Shown here one piece after another: positions 7,167-15,439 of a stretch of 64,000 nt of DNA; position 1 is the first letter of the stretch, and each line of letters starts with the position of its first letter. Source of the stretch: Zobellella maritima (GTDB taxonomy: Bacteria; Pseudomonadota; Gammaproteobacteria; Enterobacterales; Aeromonadaceae); assembly GCF_003075035.1 (NCBI RefSeq), contig NZ_QCZE01000001.1:2108759-2172758 (forward strand), given 5' to 3'. The notes under the pieces were generated by a model, which was not told the origin of the DNA, did no database searches, and saw only the letters and a list, made by a program, of their open reading frames with translations. The translations under genes and the position numbers were made by a program.

Positions 7167-9089
7167 ATGCACCTGATGATCCTCTCTACCCTGCAACACA
7201 CCTTTGGTTTCTCCACCCTGCGCCACGGTCAGCAGCAGGTGATCGAACGGCTGGTCGCCGGCCAGTCGGCGGCGGCGATCTTCCCCACCGGCTCGGGCAA
7301 GTCACTGTGCTATCAGCTGCCGGCACTGCTGCTGCCCCACCTGACCCTAGTGGTCTCGCCGCTGCTGGCGCTGATGAAGGATCAGCTGGACTTCCTGCAC
7401 AGCAAGGGGATAGCCGCGGCCTCGATAGACTCCTCCCAGAGTCCGGAGCAAAGCCAGCAGGTGATGCAGGCGGTGCGGGAAGGCCGGCTGAAAGTGCTGA
7501 TGATCTCGGTAGAAAGGCTCAAGAACGAGCGCTTTCGCCAGTTTATCGGCCAGATCCCCATTTCCCTGCTGGTGGTGGACGAAGCCCACTGCATCTCCGA
7601 GTGGGGCCATAACTTTCGCCCCGATTACCTGAAGCTGCCCCACTACCGCCAGCGCCTCAACATTCCCCAGGTATTGCTGCTGACCGCTACCGCCACCCCG
7701 GCGGTAATCGACGACATGCAGCGCAAGTTCGTCATCCCGCCCGAGAACCTGGTAGTGACCGGCTTCTATCGTCCCAACCTGCATCTGCAGGTGCAGCCGA
7801 TGACAGAATCTCGCAAGATAGCCTCATTAACCACACTTATCGCCGATGATCCACGACCAGCCACCATCGTCTATGTGACCCTGCAACAGGGCGCCGAGTG
7901 GGTGGCCGAGCAGTTGCAGGCCAAAGGCATCGAGGCGCGCGCCTACCACGCAGGTATGGATCAGGATAGCCGCCAAGGGCTCCAGCAGGACTTCATGCAG
8001 GGCCGGGTGCCCTGTATCGTGGCCACCATCGCCTTCGGCATGGGCGTGGACAAGGCCGATATCCGCCGGGTGATCCACTATGATCTGCCCAAGTCCATCG
8101 AAAACTACAGTCAGGAAATCGGTCGCGCCGGGCGGGATGGCCACCCCTCCACCTGTACCCTGCTGGCCAACAAGACCGGCCTCAACGTGCTGGAAAACTT
8201 CGTCTACGGCGACACGCCCGAGCCGGAGGCCATCGTCGGCCTGCTACGAGAATTGCAACAGGCCGGCCCCCACTGGGAGCTGATGCTGACCCGGCTGTCC
8301 AATACCCACAATATTCGTCAGCTGCCGCTCAAGACCCTGCTGGTCTACCTGGAGCTTGATGGCATTATCTCGCCCCAATACAGCTATTTTTCCGATTATC
8401 GCTTCAAATTTATCGAGCCGAGAGAAAGCATTCTCGACCGCTTCCAGGGCGAGCGGAAAGCATTTCTCACCGCCGTGTTCGACGGCTCTCCGCTCGCCAG
8501 GAGCTGGTGCCAGGTGGATTTCGAAGCCATCTGGCAACGGAGCCGGGGCGAGCGAAAGCGGGTAGTCAGTGCCATCGATTATCTGCACGAACAGGGCTGG
8601 ATCCAGCTGGAAAGCAAACAGATGGTCGAGGTCTATCGGGTGGTCAACAACCGCTTTTCGCCCGAGGCCGAAAGCGAGCGGCTGCACGGACTGTTTAAAC
8701 ACAAAGAGCAGAACGAGATCAACAGGCTACAGCAGATGATTGGCTTCTTCGAAAGCGAACACTGCCTCAGCCACCAGCTGGCCGGTTATTTCGCCGATCA
8801 CAAGGCCCCCGAACGCTGTGGCCATTGCTCGGTGTGCGCCGGTCAGGTTGCCAGACTGCCGGCGCCCGCCATGGCACCCATGCCCGAACAGACCCAGTTG
8901 CAGGGTTGGTGCCACCCCCTGCAGGAAAAGCATGGACAGCCGCTTTCCGTCCATACCCTGGCCTGTTTCCTGTGCGGCATCAGTACACCGCTGCTGACCA
9001 GGCTGAAGGCCAAAAGCCTGGCCGGCTTCGGCCGGCTGGAACAATACCGCTTCGGCGACGTGGTGCAACAACTGACCCGCACCGGCTGA
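7167..9089 (+). CDS. RecQ-family ATP-dependent DNA helicase
   Basis: 640 residues from the ATG at 7167; TTG at 7149 and ATG at 7176 are alternatives, and no clear ribosome site decides. The N-terminal RecA-like domain has Walker A PTGSGKSLCYQLPAL and DEAH box VVDEAHCISEWGHNFRPDY. Domain 2 has YHAGMDQDSRQ, IVATIAFGMGVDKADIRRVIHYDLPKSIENYSQEIGRAGRDG. A zinc-binding region (HCSVCAG) and a winged-helix-like C-terminus follow. No typical HRDC domain is evident, so it may be a RecQ paralogue rather than the housekeeping recQ. Role inferred: 3'-5' unwinding in recombination repair. Confidence 0.92.
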   Translation: MHLMILSTLQHTFGFSTLRHGQQQVIERLVAGQSAAAIFPTGSGKSLCYQLPALLLPHLTLVVSPLLALMKDQLDFLHSKGIAAASIDSSQSPEQSQQVMQAVREGRLKVLMISVERLKNERFRQFIGQIPISLLVVDEAHCISEWGHNFRPDYLKLPHYRQRLNIPQVLLLTATATPAVIDDMQRKFVIPPENLVVTGFYRPNLHLQVQPMTESRKIASLTTLIADDPRPATIVYVTLQQGAEWVAEQLQAKGIEARAYHAGMDQDSRQGLQQDFMQGRVPCIVATIAFGMGVDKADIRRVIHYDLPKSIENYSQEIGRAGRDGHPSTCTLLANKTGLNVLENFVYGDTPEPEAIVGLLRELQQAGPHWELMLTRLSNTHNIRQLPLKTLLVYLELDGIISPQYSYFSDYRFKFIEPRESILDRFQGERKAFLTAVFDGSPLARSWCQVDFEAIWQRSRGERKRVVSAIDYLHEQGWIQLESKQMVEVYRVVNNRFSPEAESERLHGLFKHKEQNEINRLQQMIGFFESEHCLSHQLAGYFADHKAPERCGHCSVCAGQVARLPAPAMAPMPEQTQLQGWCHPLQEKHGQPLSVHTLACFLCGISTPLLTRLKAKSLAGFGRLEQYRFGDVVQQLTRTG

Positions 9090-9142
9090 CACAACCCCCG
9101 AGGTCCATGCCAAGCCTCCCATCCTGCTGCTGCCCCCTTCTC

Positions 9143-9164
9143 CGCTACCGGCCTACCGGTAGCG
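9143..9164 (+). terminator. Hairpin after the helicase gene
   Basis: Perfect 9-bp stem CGCTACCGG / CCGGTAGCG with a four-base loop, 53 bases past the helicase stop. There is no U-run, so it is a candidate only. Confidence 0.5.
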
Positions 9165-9245
9165 AGTCTTGCCAGACGAAACCCGTACCAATTCAAACCC
9201 GGCCCAGCTGGTCCTAACAAGTATAAATAGTCGCAATACATATTG

Positions 9246-9264
9246 ATGCATATCAAATATACAT
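9246..9264 (+). promoter_or_regulatory. NsrR-type operator upstream of hmp
   Basis: ATGCATATCAAATATACAT closely matches the NsrR consensus inverted repeat (ATGYATTT-N-AAATRCAT pattern). It lies 53 bases before the hmp start, where an NsrR repressor would block transcription until nitric oxide is present. Confidence 0.65.
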
Positions 9265-9317
9265 TTATGATGCGGGCCATTAAGTTGCAAATCACATGTC
9301 TATTTATAGAGGCCGCC

Positions 9318-10514
9318 ATGTTAGATACCCGTACCATCGAGCTCGTAAAGAGCACAGTCCCCCTGCTGGAATCCGCCAACACCGCCCTGACAGAACACTT
9401 CTACAAGCGCATGTTCCGCGACAACCCCGAGCTGAAGGATGTATTCAACCTCAGCCATCAGGCCTCCGGCCGCCAGCCTGCGGCGCTGTTTTCCGCCGTG
9501 CTCGCCTATGCCAGGAATATCGACAATCCGGCGGTACTAAGCGCGGCAGTCGAGCGTATCGCCCACAAGCATACCGGCTTCGCCATTCAGCCCGCCCAGT
9601 ACGACATAGTGGGCCATCACCTGCTGGAAACCATCAGGGAACTGGCACCCGATGCGGCCACCCCCGAAGTAATCGACGCCTGGGCCCAAGCCTACGGCGC
9701 CCTGGCCAATATCTTTATCGGCCGTGAAGAACAGCTGTATCGGCAAAGCGAACAGAAAGACGGCGGCTGGCGCGGCACTCGGGCCTTTGTGGTGAAGGAA
9801 AAACAGCAGCAAAGCGAGCACATCGTCAGCTTCCTGCTGGCCCCGGCCGACGGAGGCCCGGTCGCCGCCTTCAAGCCCGGCCAGTACCTGACCCTGCACC
9901 TGGACAGCCCCAACCTGGAGCACAAGGAGTACCGGCAGTACTCCCTGTGCCAGGCTCCCAACGGCCGGGAATACCGTATTGCCGTCAAGCGTGAGCCGAA
10001 CGGCGTGGCCTCCAACTTTATACATGACCAGGTACAGGTCGGTGACCAGCTGCTGGTGCTACCGCCGGCCGGAGACTTTTTCCTGGAAGTATCGGCGCAC
10101 ACCCCTGTGGTGCTGTTGTCGGGCGGGGTCGGCCTGACCCCGATGCTCGCCATGCTGGATCAACTGCTCAAGCAGGGCCACCCCGCCGACATTCACTGGC
10201 TGCATGCCTGCGAAAACGGCGCCCAGCACGCCTTTAAACAGGATATCCAGCAACAGCGCCAGGCCAATGCCAACCTGAATAGCCATGTCTGGTACCGCTC
10301 CCCGGCCGACACCGATCTGCCGGCGGAAGACTATGATGAGCTCGGCATAATGAATCTGAACGCCATGAAAAACAGCATTTACCTGGACGACGCCCACTAC
10401 TATTTCTGCGGCCCCCTGCCCTTTATGGCCATGGTCAAAGACACCCTTATCGGCTGGGGCATCGCCGAAGAACGGCTGCATTACGAGGTGTTCGGCCCGC
10501 ACCAGCAGCTCTGA
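9318..10514 (+). CDS. hmp: Flavohemoprotein (nitric oxide dioxygenase)
   Basis: 398 residues, the standard Hmp size, from the ATG at 9318 with AGAGG seven bases upstream. A globin domain comes first (about residues 1-140, beginning MLDTRTIELVKSTVPLLES, with HKHTGF around the proximal His). A ferredoxin-reductase FAD domain follows, with EYRQYSLCQAPNG, then an NAD-binding domain with LLSGGVGLTPMLAMLDQL and the C-terminal YFCGPLPFM...VFGP. It oxidises NO to nitrate with O2 and NAD(P)H in the cytoplasm. The NsrR-type site upstream indicates NO-dependent control. Confidence 0.96.
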   Translation: MLDTRTIELVKSTVPLLESANTALTEHFYKRMFRDNPELKDVFNLSHQASGRQPAALFSAVLAYARNIDNPAVLSAAVERIAHKHTGFAIQPAQYDIVGHHLLETIRELAPDAATPEVIDAWAQAYGALANIFIGREEQLYRQSEQKDGGWRGTRAFVVKEKQQQSEHIVSFLLAPADGGPVAAFKPGQYLTLHLDSPNLEHKEYRQYSLCQAPNGREYRIAVKREPNGVASNFIHDQVQVGDQLLVLPPAGDFFLEVSAHTPVVLLSGGVGLTPMLAMLDQLLKQGHPADIHWLHACENGAQHAFKQDIQQQRQANANLNSHVWYRSPADTDLPAEDYDELGIMNLNAMKNSIYLDDAHYYFCGPLPFMAMVKDTLIGWGIAEERLHYEVFGPHQQL

Positions 10515-10544
10515 TCCCCCTTCATACCAGTCCCTGATCCCCTC

Positions 10545-10564
10545 ATCCCCGCGCAAGCGGGGAT
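10545..10564 (+). terminator. hmp terminator hairpin
   Basis: Perfect 8-bp stem ATCCCCGC / GCGGGGAT closed by a GCAA tetraloop, 31 bases after the hmp stop. Confidence 0.65.
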
Positions 10565-10641
10565 AACCTCACCATAACCGTAAGGTCTGCCAGCAACCTG
10601 TACCGCCAGTCCACACCTCAGTGCCATGGCGGCTTTATCAT

Positions 10642-10680
10642 TTCATCAATTGCTCGCTCGTCATTTCATCATTTAACCAA
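10642..10680 (+). promoter_or_regulatory. Candidate DmpR upstream activating sites (MetA-like gene)
   Basis: TTCATCAATTGCTCGC (10642-10657) and TTCATCATTTAACCAA (10665-10680) each match 12 of 16 positions of the DmpR/XylR-type site TTGATCAATTGATCAA. They lie 73-111 bases upstream of a -24/-12 promoter. The match is weaker than at the dmpK promoter. Confidence 0.45.
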
Positions 10681-10752
10681 GTCCTCTCCTCTTCTTTTTC
10701 CGCACTCACTAAAAAATCCTTATAAAACAGATCATTAAATACCACTCCACAG

Positions 10753-10768
10753 TGGCACAGTTGTTGAT
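10753..10768 (+). promoter_or_regulatory. Sigma54 (-24/-12) promoter of the MetA-like gene
   Basis: TGGCAC, five bases, TTGAT: a close match to TGGCAC-N5-TTGCW. It lies about 100 bases before the MetA-like start and downstream of DmpR-like sites. Confidence 0.6.
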
Positions 10769-10865
10769 AAAAGGTTAACGGAAGTTGGAAATCAACAGCT
10801 CGGGGCCGCGTTGACAATTTCAGTTGAAACCAGCCGGCCGCCCATTCAAACAACAAGGAGAAGTG

Positions 10866-11759
10866 ATGACACTGGCATGCACAACAAGGAATAGAACCTA
10901 TATTGGCGGGCTTAAGGCCGCCACCCTGACCCTCGCCATCCTGTCCGGCCCGACCTTGGCCGCCAACGGCCACTATGTGCCCGGGGTGGAAGGCATCAAG
11001 GGCTCAGTGGTGCCGCCTGCCGGCACCTATTACCGGGGCTATCTGGTGCACTACGATTTTGATGAAATCAAGCTGCCCGATGATAACAGCCTGTCCGCCA
11101 AGGGCAATGTAACCGCCCTGGCCAACCGCTTTATCCACATTACCGAGAAAAAGTTGCTCGGCGCCAATTACGGCGTCGAAACCATTATCCCTGTGCAGCG
11201 CAACGACTTCGACTTTGCCAGCAGCAAGGAATCCGGCGTGGGTGATATCTTTGTCAGCCCCATGGTGCTGGGCTGGCACGGCCGGCAGTGGGACGCGGTG
11301 TTCGCCGCCGGCATCTGGCTGGATACCGGCGACGACAGCAGTACCGAGCCCGCCGCCATCGGCAAGGGCTTCAAGACCACCATGCTGACCCTGGGCGGCA
11401 CCTACTTCCCGGACGCTGCCAAAAGCTGGTCGGTCTCGGCCCTGTCCCGCTACGAAATCAAGTCGAAGCAAGACGAAACCGATATCACCCCGGGCGACAG
11501 CTGGCTGGTGGAATGGGGGATCGGCAAGCAGCTCGATAGCGGCCTGGAACTGGGGCTGGTTGGCTACAATGCCTGGCAGCTGGAAAACAGCAAGGGAGCA
11601 CTGGTCGGCAAGGCTGAGAAGCATGCCCTGGGGGTGGAAGGCAGCTACTTCTGGCCGTCACTGATGCTGGGGCTGAACGCCGCCTACCTCAACGAGTACC
11701 AGGTGCAAAACGGGCCCAGTGGCGATCTGTTCCGCCTAACCCTGACCAAGGGGTTTTAA
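10866..11759 (+). CDS. Phenol-degradation outer-membrane protein, MetA/SphA-like
   Basis: 297 residues from the ATG at 10866, preceded by AAGGAG. A signal peptide (ending PTLAANGHY) and alternating beta-strand pattern ending in an aromatic residue (LTLTKGF) indicate an outer-membrane barrel. The family features (PPAGTYYRGYLVHYDFDEIK, GVGDIFVSPMVLGWH, YNAWQL) match the phenol MetA-pathway proteins. These are thought to aid uptake of aromatic compounds or to respond to them. It is convergent with the DmpR-type regulator and has its own -24/-12 promoter, so it is probably co-induced by phenol. Transport activity is inferred, not shown. Confidence 0.85.
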   Translation: MTLACTTRNRTYIGGLKAATLTLAILSGPTLAANGHYVPGVEGIKGSVVPPAGTYYRGYLVHYDFDEIKLPDDNSLSAKGNVTALANRFIHITEKKLLGANYGVETIIPVQRNDFDFASSKESGVGDIFVSPMVLGWHGRQWDAVFAAGIWLDTGDDSSTEPAAIGKGFKTTMLTLGGTYFPDAAKSWSVSALSRYEIKSKQDETDITPGDSWLVEWGIGKQLDSGLELGLVGYNAWQLENSKGALVGKAEKHALGVEGSYFWPSLMLGLNAAYLNEYQVQNGPSGDLFRLTLTKGF

Positions 11760-11766
11760 AGCCCGG

Positions 11767-11786
11767 GAGCCGGCGACCGCCGGCTC
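11767..11786. terminator. Bidirectional terminator between MetA-like gene and dmpR
   Basis: 8-bp stem GAGCCGGC / GCCGGCTC with loop GACC in the 29-bp gap between two convergent genes. Confidence 0.65.
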
Positions 11787-11788
11787 TG

Positions 11789-13492
11789 TTATTCCTGCTC
11801 CAGCTTTTTCATACGATAGGCCAGCGCCGGCCGGGTCAGCCCCAGGATGCGGGCAGCCCGGGACACATTGCCCTCGGCCGCCTTGAGGGCATGGCGGATC
11901 AGTGTCTGCTCCAGGTTTTCCAGGCTGAAGTCCTCGGTCAGCAGTTGGGCGCACCAGTCATCCGGCTCACCGTCCACGTCGCTGGCCGCTTCCCGCAGGG
12001 AACCGTCCTGGCGCACCTTACCCACCACAGAGCCGCTGTCCTTGAAGGTAGGAAAGAAGCTGCACACCTCTATCTCGTTGTTGTTATCGGTCAGTATGAT
12101 GCCGCGCTCGATCAGGTTTTCCAGCTCGCGAATATTGCCCGGCCAGTCGTATGCCAGCAGGGCTTCCCGCGCCTTGTCGGTCACCCCCAGGATGCGTTTG
12201 TTGTAGATAGCCTGGTAACGATCCAGGAAATGCTGCACCAACAACGGTATGTCTTCCTTACGCTCACGCAGCGCAGGAATATACACCGGGAAGATATTCA
12301 GCCGATAGAACAGGTCCGCCCGGAAACGCCCCTCCCGCACCGCCTGCTGCAGATCCTCGTTGCTGGCGGTGACCACCCGCACATCTATGTTACGGGTACG
12401 CACATCCCCGACCCGCTCCAGCTCACCTTCCTGCAACACCCGTAGCAGGCTGGCCTGGGCCCGGGGCGACAGCTCCACCACCTCGTCCAGGAAGATGGTG
12501 CCGCCATCGGCCCGCTCGAACTTGCCCTCCCGACTCTGGGTGGCGCCGGTATAGGCGCCCTTCTCCACCCCGAACAGCTCAGCCTCTATCAGATCCGGCG
12601 GTATGCAGGCACAATTCACCGCCACAAAGGGCTTGTCGGCCCGGTCGCTGGCAACATGCAGGCCACGGGCGAACACCTCCTTGCCGACCCCGGTTTCCCC
12701 CTGCAGCAACACCGTCACCCGGCTACTCGAGGCCTTCTGGATAAGCCGGCACACCTGCCGGAAAGCAGCCGACTGGCCGATGGAGTTAAACACCCGGTAA
12801 TCGTCTTCGCTGTCGTCACCCACACTGTCGCGCAACTTGACCAGCTCGCTTCTGAGCGCGAACAGCTCTTCCGCTACCGGATCCGGCAGCATAAACCGCT
12901 CAATTTCCGCCTTGTCTTCCCATTCATTGGCCGGCTTGCCGATGATACTGCAGTGCTCATCGCCCATGGCCACACAGCCTACTTCCTTGTAGATGACGGT
13001 CTGCCCCATGAAATAGCTGGTGTAGCCACTGGCGTAACCGAGCAGGGTCCAGCAGATGGGCTCCTCGGCCTGGCCGAACTCGTGCTGGTGCACGTCCGCC
13101 TCGTAGGAGTTGAACCAGTCGAACTCGCCGAGGAAGTGGCCCGTGTCCATGTCCAGCTCCAGCCGGGTAGGCACCACCTTGACCATACCCCTGATACCGT
13201 GCATCTGGGGGCCGGCCATAAAGCATTCTTCGCGGGCAATATGGGGGCGCACCTTGCGGGCGATCTCTGCGTCCTTCATGCCGGAATGATAGCCGAAGCG
13301 CATCAGGAAACGCTTGGCCCGCTGCACGCCAAGAGTTTCGATCAGCTCCTTGCGCAACAAGCCCATTACGGCGGCATGGATCAGCAGCATACGCTGCTCG
13401 TTGAACCAGATTTTCCCCTGCTCGCCGTCAAAACGGATGCCTGCGATCAGGTCACCGGTTTCGGGGATATTCAGGTTTTCAAGATCTCGCAT
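11789..13492 (-). CDS. dmpR: Phenol-responsive sigma54 activator, DmpR/MopR type
   Basis: 567 residues. It has an N-terminal XylR_N/V4R sensor domain (about 1-210), an AAA+ sigma54-interacting domain (Walker A GETGVGKE, GAYTGA loop, DGGTIFLDEV) and a C-terminal Fis-type helix-turn-helix (NVSRAARILGLTRPALAYRMKKL). With an offset of eight residues, the phenol pocket and zinc site known from MopR (H106, W134, C155, Y176, E178, C181, C189) are all present as H98, W126, C147, Y168, E170, C173 and C181. It therefore very probably senses phenol or simple phenols. It is divergent from the hydroxylase operon and likely activates it from the sites at 13598-13645. Confidence 0.95.
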   Translation of the reverse strand: MRDLENLNIPETGDLIAGIRFDGEQGKIWFNEQRMLLIHAAVMGLLRKELIETLGVQRAKRFLMRFGYHSGMKDAEIARKVRPHIAREECFMAGPQMHGIRGMVKVVPTRLELDMDTGHFLGEFDWFNSYEADVHQHEFGQAEEPICWTLLGYASGYTSYFMGQTVIYKEVGCVAMGDEHCSIIGKPANEWEDKAEIERFMLPDPVAEELFALRSELVKLRDSVGDDSEDDYRVFNSIGQSAAFRQVCRLIQKASSSRVTVLLQGETGVGKEVFARGLHVASDRADKPFVAVNCACIPPDLIEAELFGVEKGAYTGATQSREGKFERADGGTIFLDEVVELSPRAQASLLRVLQEGELERVGDVRTRNIDVRVVTASNEDLQQAVREGRFRADLFYRLNIFPVYIPALRERKEDIPLLVQHFLDRYQAIYNKRILGVTDKAREALLAYDWPGNIRELENLIERGIILTDNNNEIEVCSFFPTFKDSGSVVGKVRQDGSLREAASDVDGEPDDWCAQLLTEDFSLENLEQTLIRHALKAAEGNVSRAARILGLTRPALAYRMKKLEQE

Positions 13493-13597
13493 CGGGCCTT
13501 TCGCTCCCAGTCCATGGCCACCGTCACCTCCTTACAGAGGTAGCGCCTGCCGCTGTATCTTGCCGGTTAGTGTATGGGCCCGCCCACCCGTTATCAA

Positions 13598-13645
13598 TTG
13601 CTTAAATGGTTAACACAAAAACAACAAAGTTAATCAAATGATCAA
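13598..13645 (+). promoter_or_regulatory. DmpR upstream activating sites of the phenol operon
   Basis: TTGCTTAAATGGTTAA (13598-13613) matches 12 of 16 bases of the DmpR-type palindrome TTGATCAATTGATCAA. TTAATCAAATGATCAA (13630-13645) matches 14 of 16. Centres are 32 bp apart, about three helical turns, and the pair lies about 110-160 bp before the -24 box, the usual distance for enhancer-bound activators. Confidence 0.75.
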
Positions 13646-13755
13646 ACCCCTCTCAGGGCTTCGGCTCTCAAGCTACGCCGACTCAAAGCACAAAACAAAA
13701 AATAAATACTTAAAAATCAAAAATATAACAATAAATACCAGCATTTCCGCCGGCC

Positions 13756-13771
13756 TGGCACATTCTCTGCT
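13756..13771 (+). promoter_or_regulatory. Sigma54 (-24/-12) promoter of the phenol operon
   Basis: TGGCAC, five bases, CTGCT fits the sigma54 consensus. It lies 61 bases before the dmpK start codon and downstream of two DmpR-type sites. Confidence 0.8.
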
Positions 13772-13832
13772 TTATCAGGGTGGAGGCTAACCCAAGATTA
13801 CATGCCATAAACAACCTGCAGGAGCTTAAAGG

Positions 13833-14129
13833 ATGAGTGCCACCCTATCACAGCCAGCACAGGCGCAAGACGAAGCCAACACGCTGACCAAATATATCCG
13901 GGTGCGCAGCCGACCGGATGCCCGCTTCGTCGAGTTCGACTTTGCCATCGACGATCCCGGCCTGTTTGTCGAGCTGGTGCTGCCACGGGATGCCTTCGAG
14001 ACCTTCTGCGCCACCAATAGGGTGGTTGCCATGACGCCGGAGCAGACCGAGGCCATCGACGCCGAGCTGGATAAGTGGCGCTACGGCGAAGAAACCCTGA
14101 TGAGCCACAACCGCGACCAGGCCCAGTAA
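13833..14129 (+). CDS. dmpK: Phenol hydroxylase assembly protein DmpK
   Basis: 98 residues, preceded by AAAGG. It has the DmpK/PhhK family pattern: YIRVRSRPDARFVEFDFAIDDPGLFVELVLPRDAFE, with FCATNRVVAMTPEQ and a short acidic C-terminal helix. Family knowledge: DmpK helps assemble active oxygenase and is not part of the catalytic turnover. It is the first gene of the operon, directly after the sigma54 promoter, with 26 bases to dmpL. Confidence 0.92.
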   Translation: MSATLSQPAQAQDEANTLTKYIRVRSRPDARFVEFDFAIDDPGLFVELVLPRDAFETFCATNRVVAMTPEQTEAIDAELDKWRYGEETLMSHNRDQAQ

Positions 14130-14155
14130 CGAATTCCCAGCAAGGAGCAAGCAAG

Positions 14156-15142
14156 ATGACACTGGAAATCAAAACCGCATCGGTGGAGCCAATACGCCAG
14201 ACCTTTGCCAATATCGGCCGCCGCTTCGGCAACAAGCCGGCCACCCGCTACCAGGAGGCCACCTACGACGTACAGGCCGAGGCCAACTTCCACTATCGGC
14301 CGCTGTGGCAACCGGAAAAGGAGCTCAACGACAAGAGCCGCACCGCCATCGAAATGGCGGACTGGTACGGCTTCCGGGATCCGCGCCAGTTCTATTACGG
14401 CGCCTATGTGCAGCAGCGGGCCCGCATGCAGGAAGGGGCCGAGAACAATTACGCCTTTTTCGAAAAACGTGCGCTGGCCGCCAACCTGGACGACGGACTG
14501 AAAGCCGTCCTTACCCGCTTCCTGCTGCCCCTGCGCCATGTAGAGCAGGCCGCCAACCTCAACCATATGTACGGCGCCGACTACGGCTACGGCACCGCCA
14601 TCACCCAGGCCCAGCTATTCGCCGGCATGGACCGGCTGGGCATGGCCCAGTACCTGTCCCGCATCGGTCTGTTGCTGGACGACAACAGCGGCGATGCCCT
14701 GACCCGGGCCAAGGAGCACTGGATGAGCGACCCGGCTTGGCAGGGGGTTCGCGCCCTGTGCGAGGAAACCCTGGTCACCAGGGACTGGTTTGAGCTGTTC
14801 GTGGCCCAGGCCCTGGTACTGGACACCCTGGTCAACGAACTCTGCTACCGCCGGCTCGACGCCTGGCTGGTGGCCAACGGCGGCCGCGATATCGGCCTGC
14901 TCACCGAATTCATGCAGGACTGCCACAAGGATCTGACCCGTTGGAGCGACAGTGTGTTCAAGATCGCCGTCGGCGAAAGCGAGCATAACCGCCGGCAACT
15001 GCAGCAATGGGTCCAGGTCTGGCGGGGCAAGGCCGCCGACGCCCTGACGCCACTGGCACTGGACATGCCGGGCGAAGGCGTCCTGGATGCCGCCCTCGTC
15101 GAGCTCGACAAGCGTATCGCCAAAGCAGGCCTCAACCAGTAA
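14156..15142 (+). CDS. dmpL: Phenol hydroxylase oxygenase, beta (small) subunit DmpL
   Basis: 328 residues from the ATG at 14156, chosen for the AAGGAGC 12 bases upstream; an earlier in-frame GTG lies inside dmpK. It belongs to the ferritin-like di-iron hydroxylase small-subunit family (FANIGRRFGNKPATRYQEATYDVQ, YGFRDPRQFYYGAYVQQRARMQ, AANLNHMYGADYGYGTAI) and lacks the metal ligands, as expected for the structural subunit. It pairs with DmpN and DmpO to form the hydroxylase. Confidence 0.95.
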   Translation: MTLEIKTASVEPIRQTFANIGRRFGNKPATRYQEATYDVQAEANFHYRPLWQPEKELNDKSRTAIEMADWYGFRDPRQFYYGAYVQQRARMQEGAENNYAFFEKRALAANLDDGLKAVLTRFLLPLRHVEQAANLNHMYGADYGYGTAITQAQLFAGMDRLGMAQYLSRIGLLLDDNSGDALTRAKEHWMSDPAWQGVRALCEETLVTRDWFELFVAQALVLDTLVNELCYRRLDAWLVANGGRDIGLLTEFMQDCHKDLTRWSDSVFKIAVGESEHNRRQLQQWVQVWRGKAADALTPLALDMPGEGVLDAALVELDKRIAKAGLNQ

Positions 15143-15155
15143 AGGAAGCAAGACA

Positions 15156-15425
15156 ATGTCAAAGGTTTATCTCGCCCTGCAGGACAACGATCAGTCCCGC
15201 TATATCGTCGAGGCCATCGAGGAAGACAACCCCGAGGCCACCATCAATCATCAGCCGGCGATGATCCGCATCGAAAACGAGGATCAACTGGTGATCCGGC
15301 GTGAAACCGTCGAGGAAAAGCTGGGTCGGGACTGGGACGTGCAGGAGCTGCACCTCAACCTGATTACCCTGGGCGGCAATGTGGATGAAGACGAAGATCA
15401 ACTCACGCTGAGCTGGAACAGTTAA
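15156..15425 (+). CDS. dmpM: Phenol hydroxylase effector protein DmpM
   Basis: 89 residues, preceded by AAAGGAAG. It is a small acidic protein of the MmoB/DmpM coupling family: MSKVYLALQDNDQSRYIVEAIEEDN, HQPAMIRIENEDQLVIRRETVEEKLGRDWDVQELHLNL. It has no cofactor. It binds the hydroxylase and is needed for efficient turnover. The spacing of 13 bases from dmpL and 14 to dmpN fits one transcript. Confidence 0.95.
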   Translation: MSKVYLALQDNDQSRYIVEAIEEDNPEATINHQPAMIRIENEDQLVIRRETVEEKLGRDWDVQELHLNLITLGGNVDEDEDQLTLSWNS

Positions 15426-15439
15426 GGGAGGAACAACTC

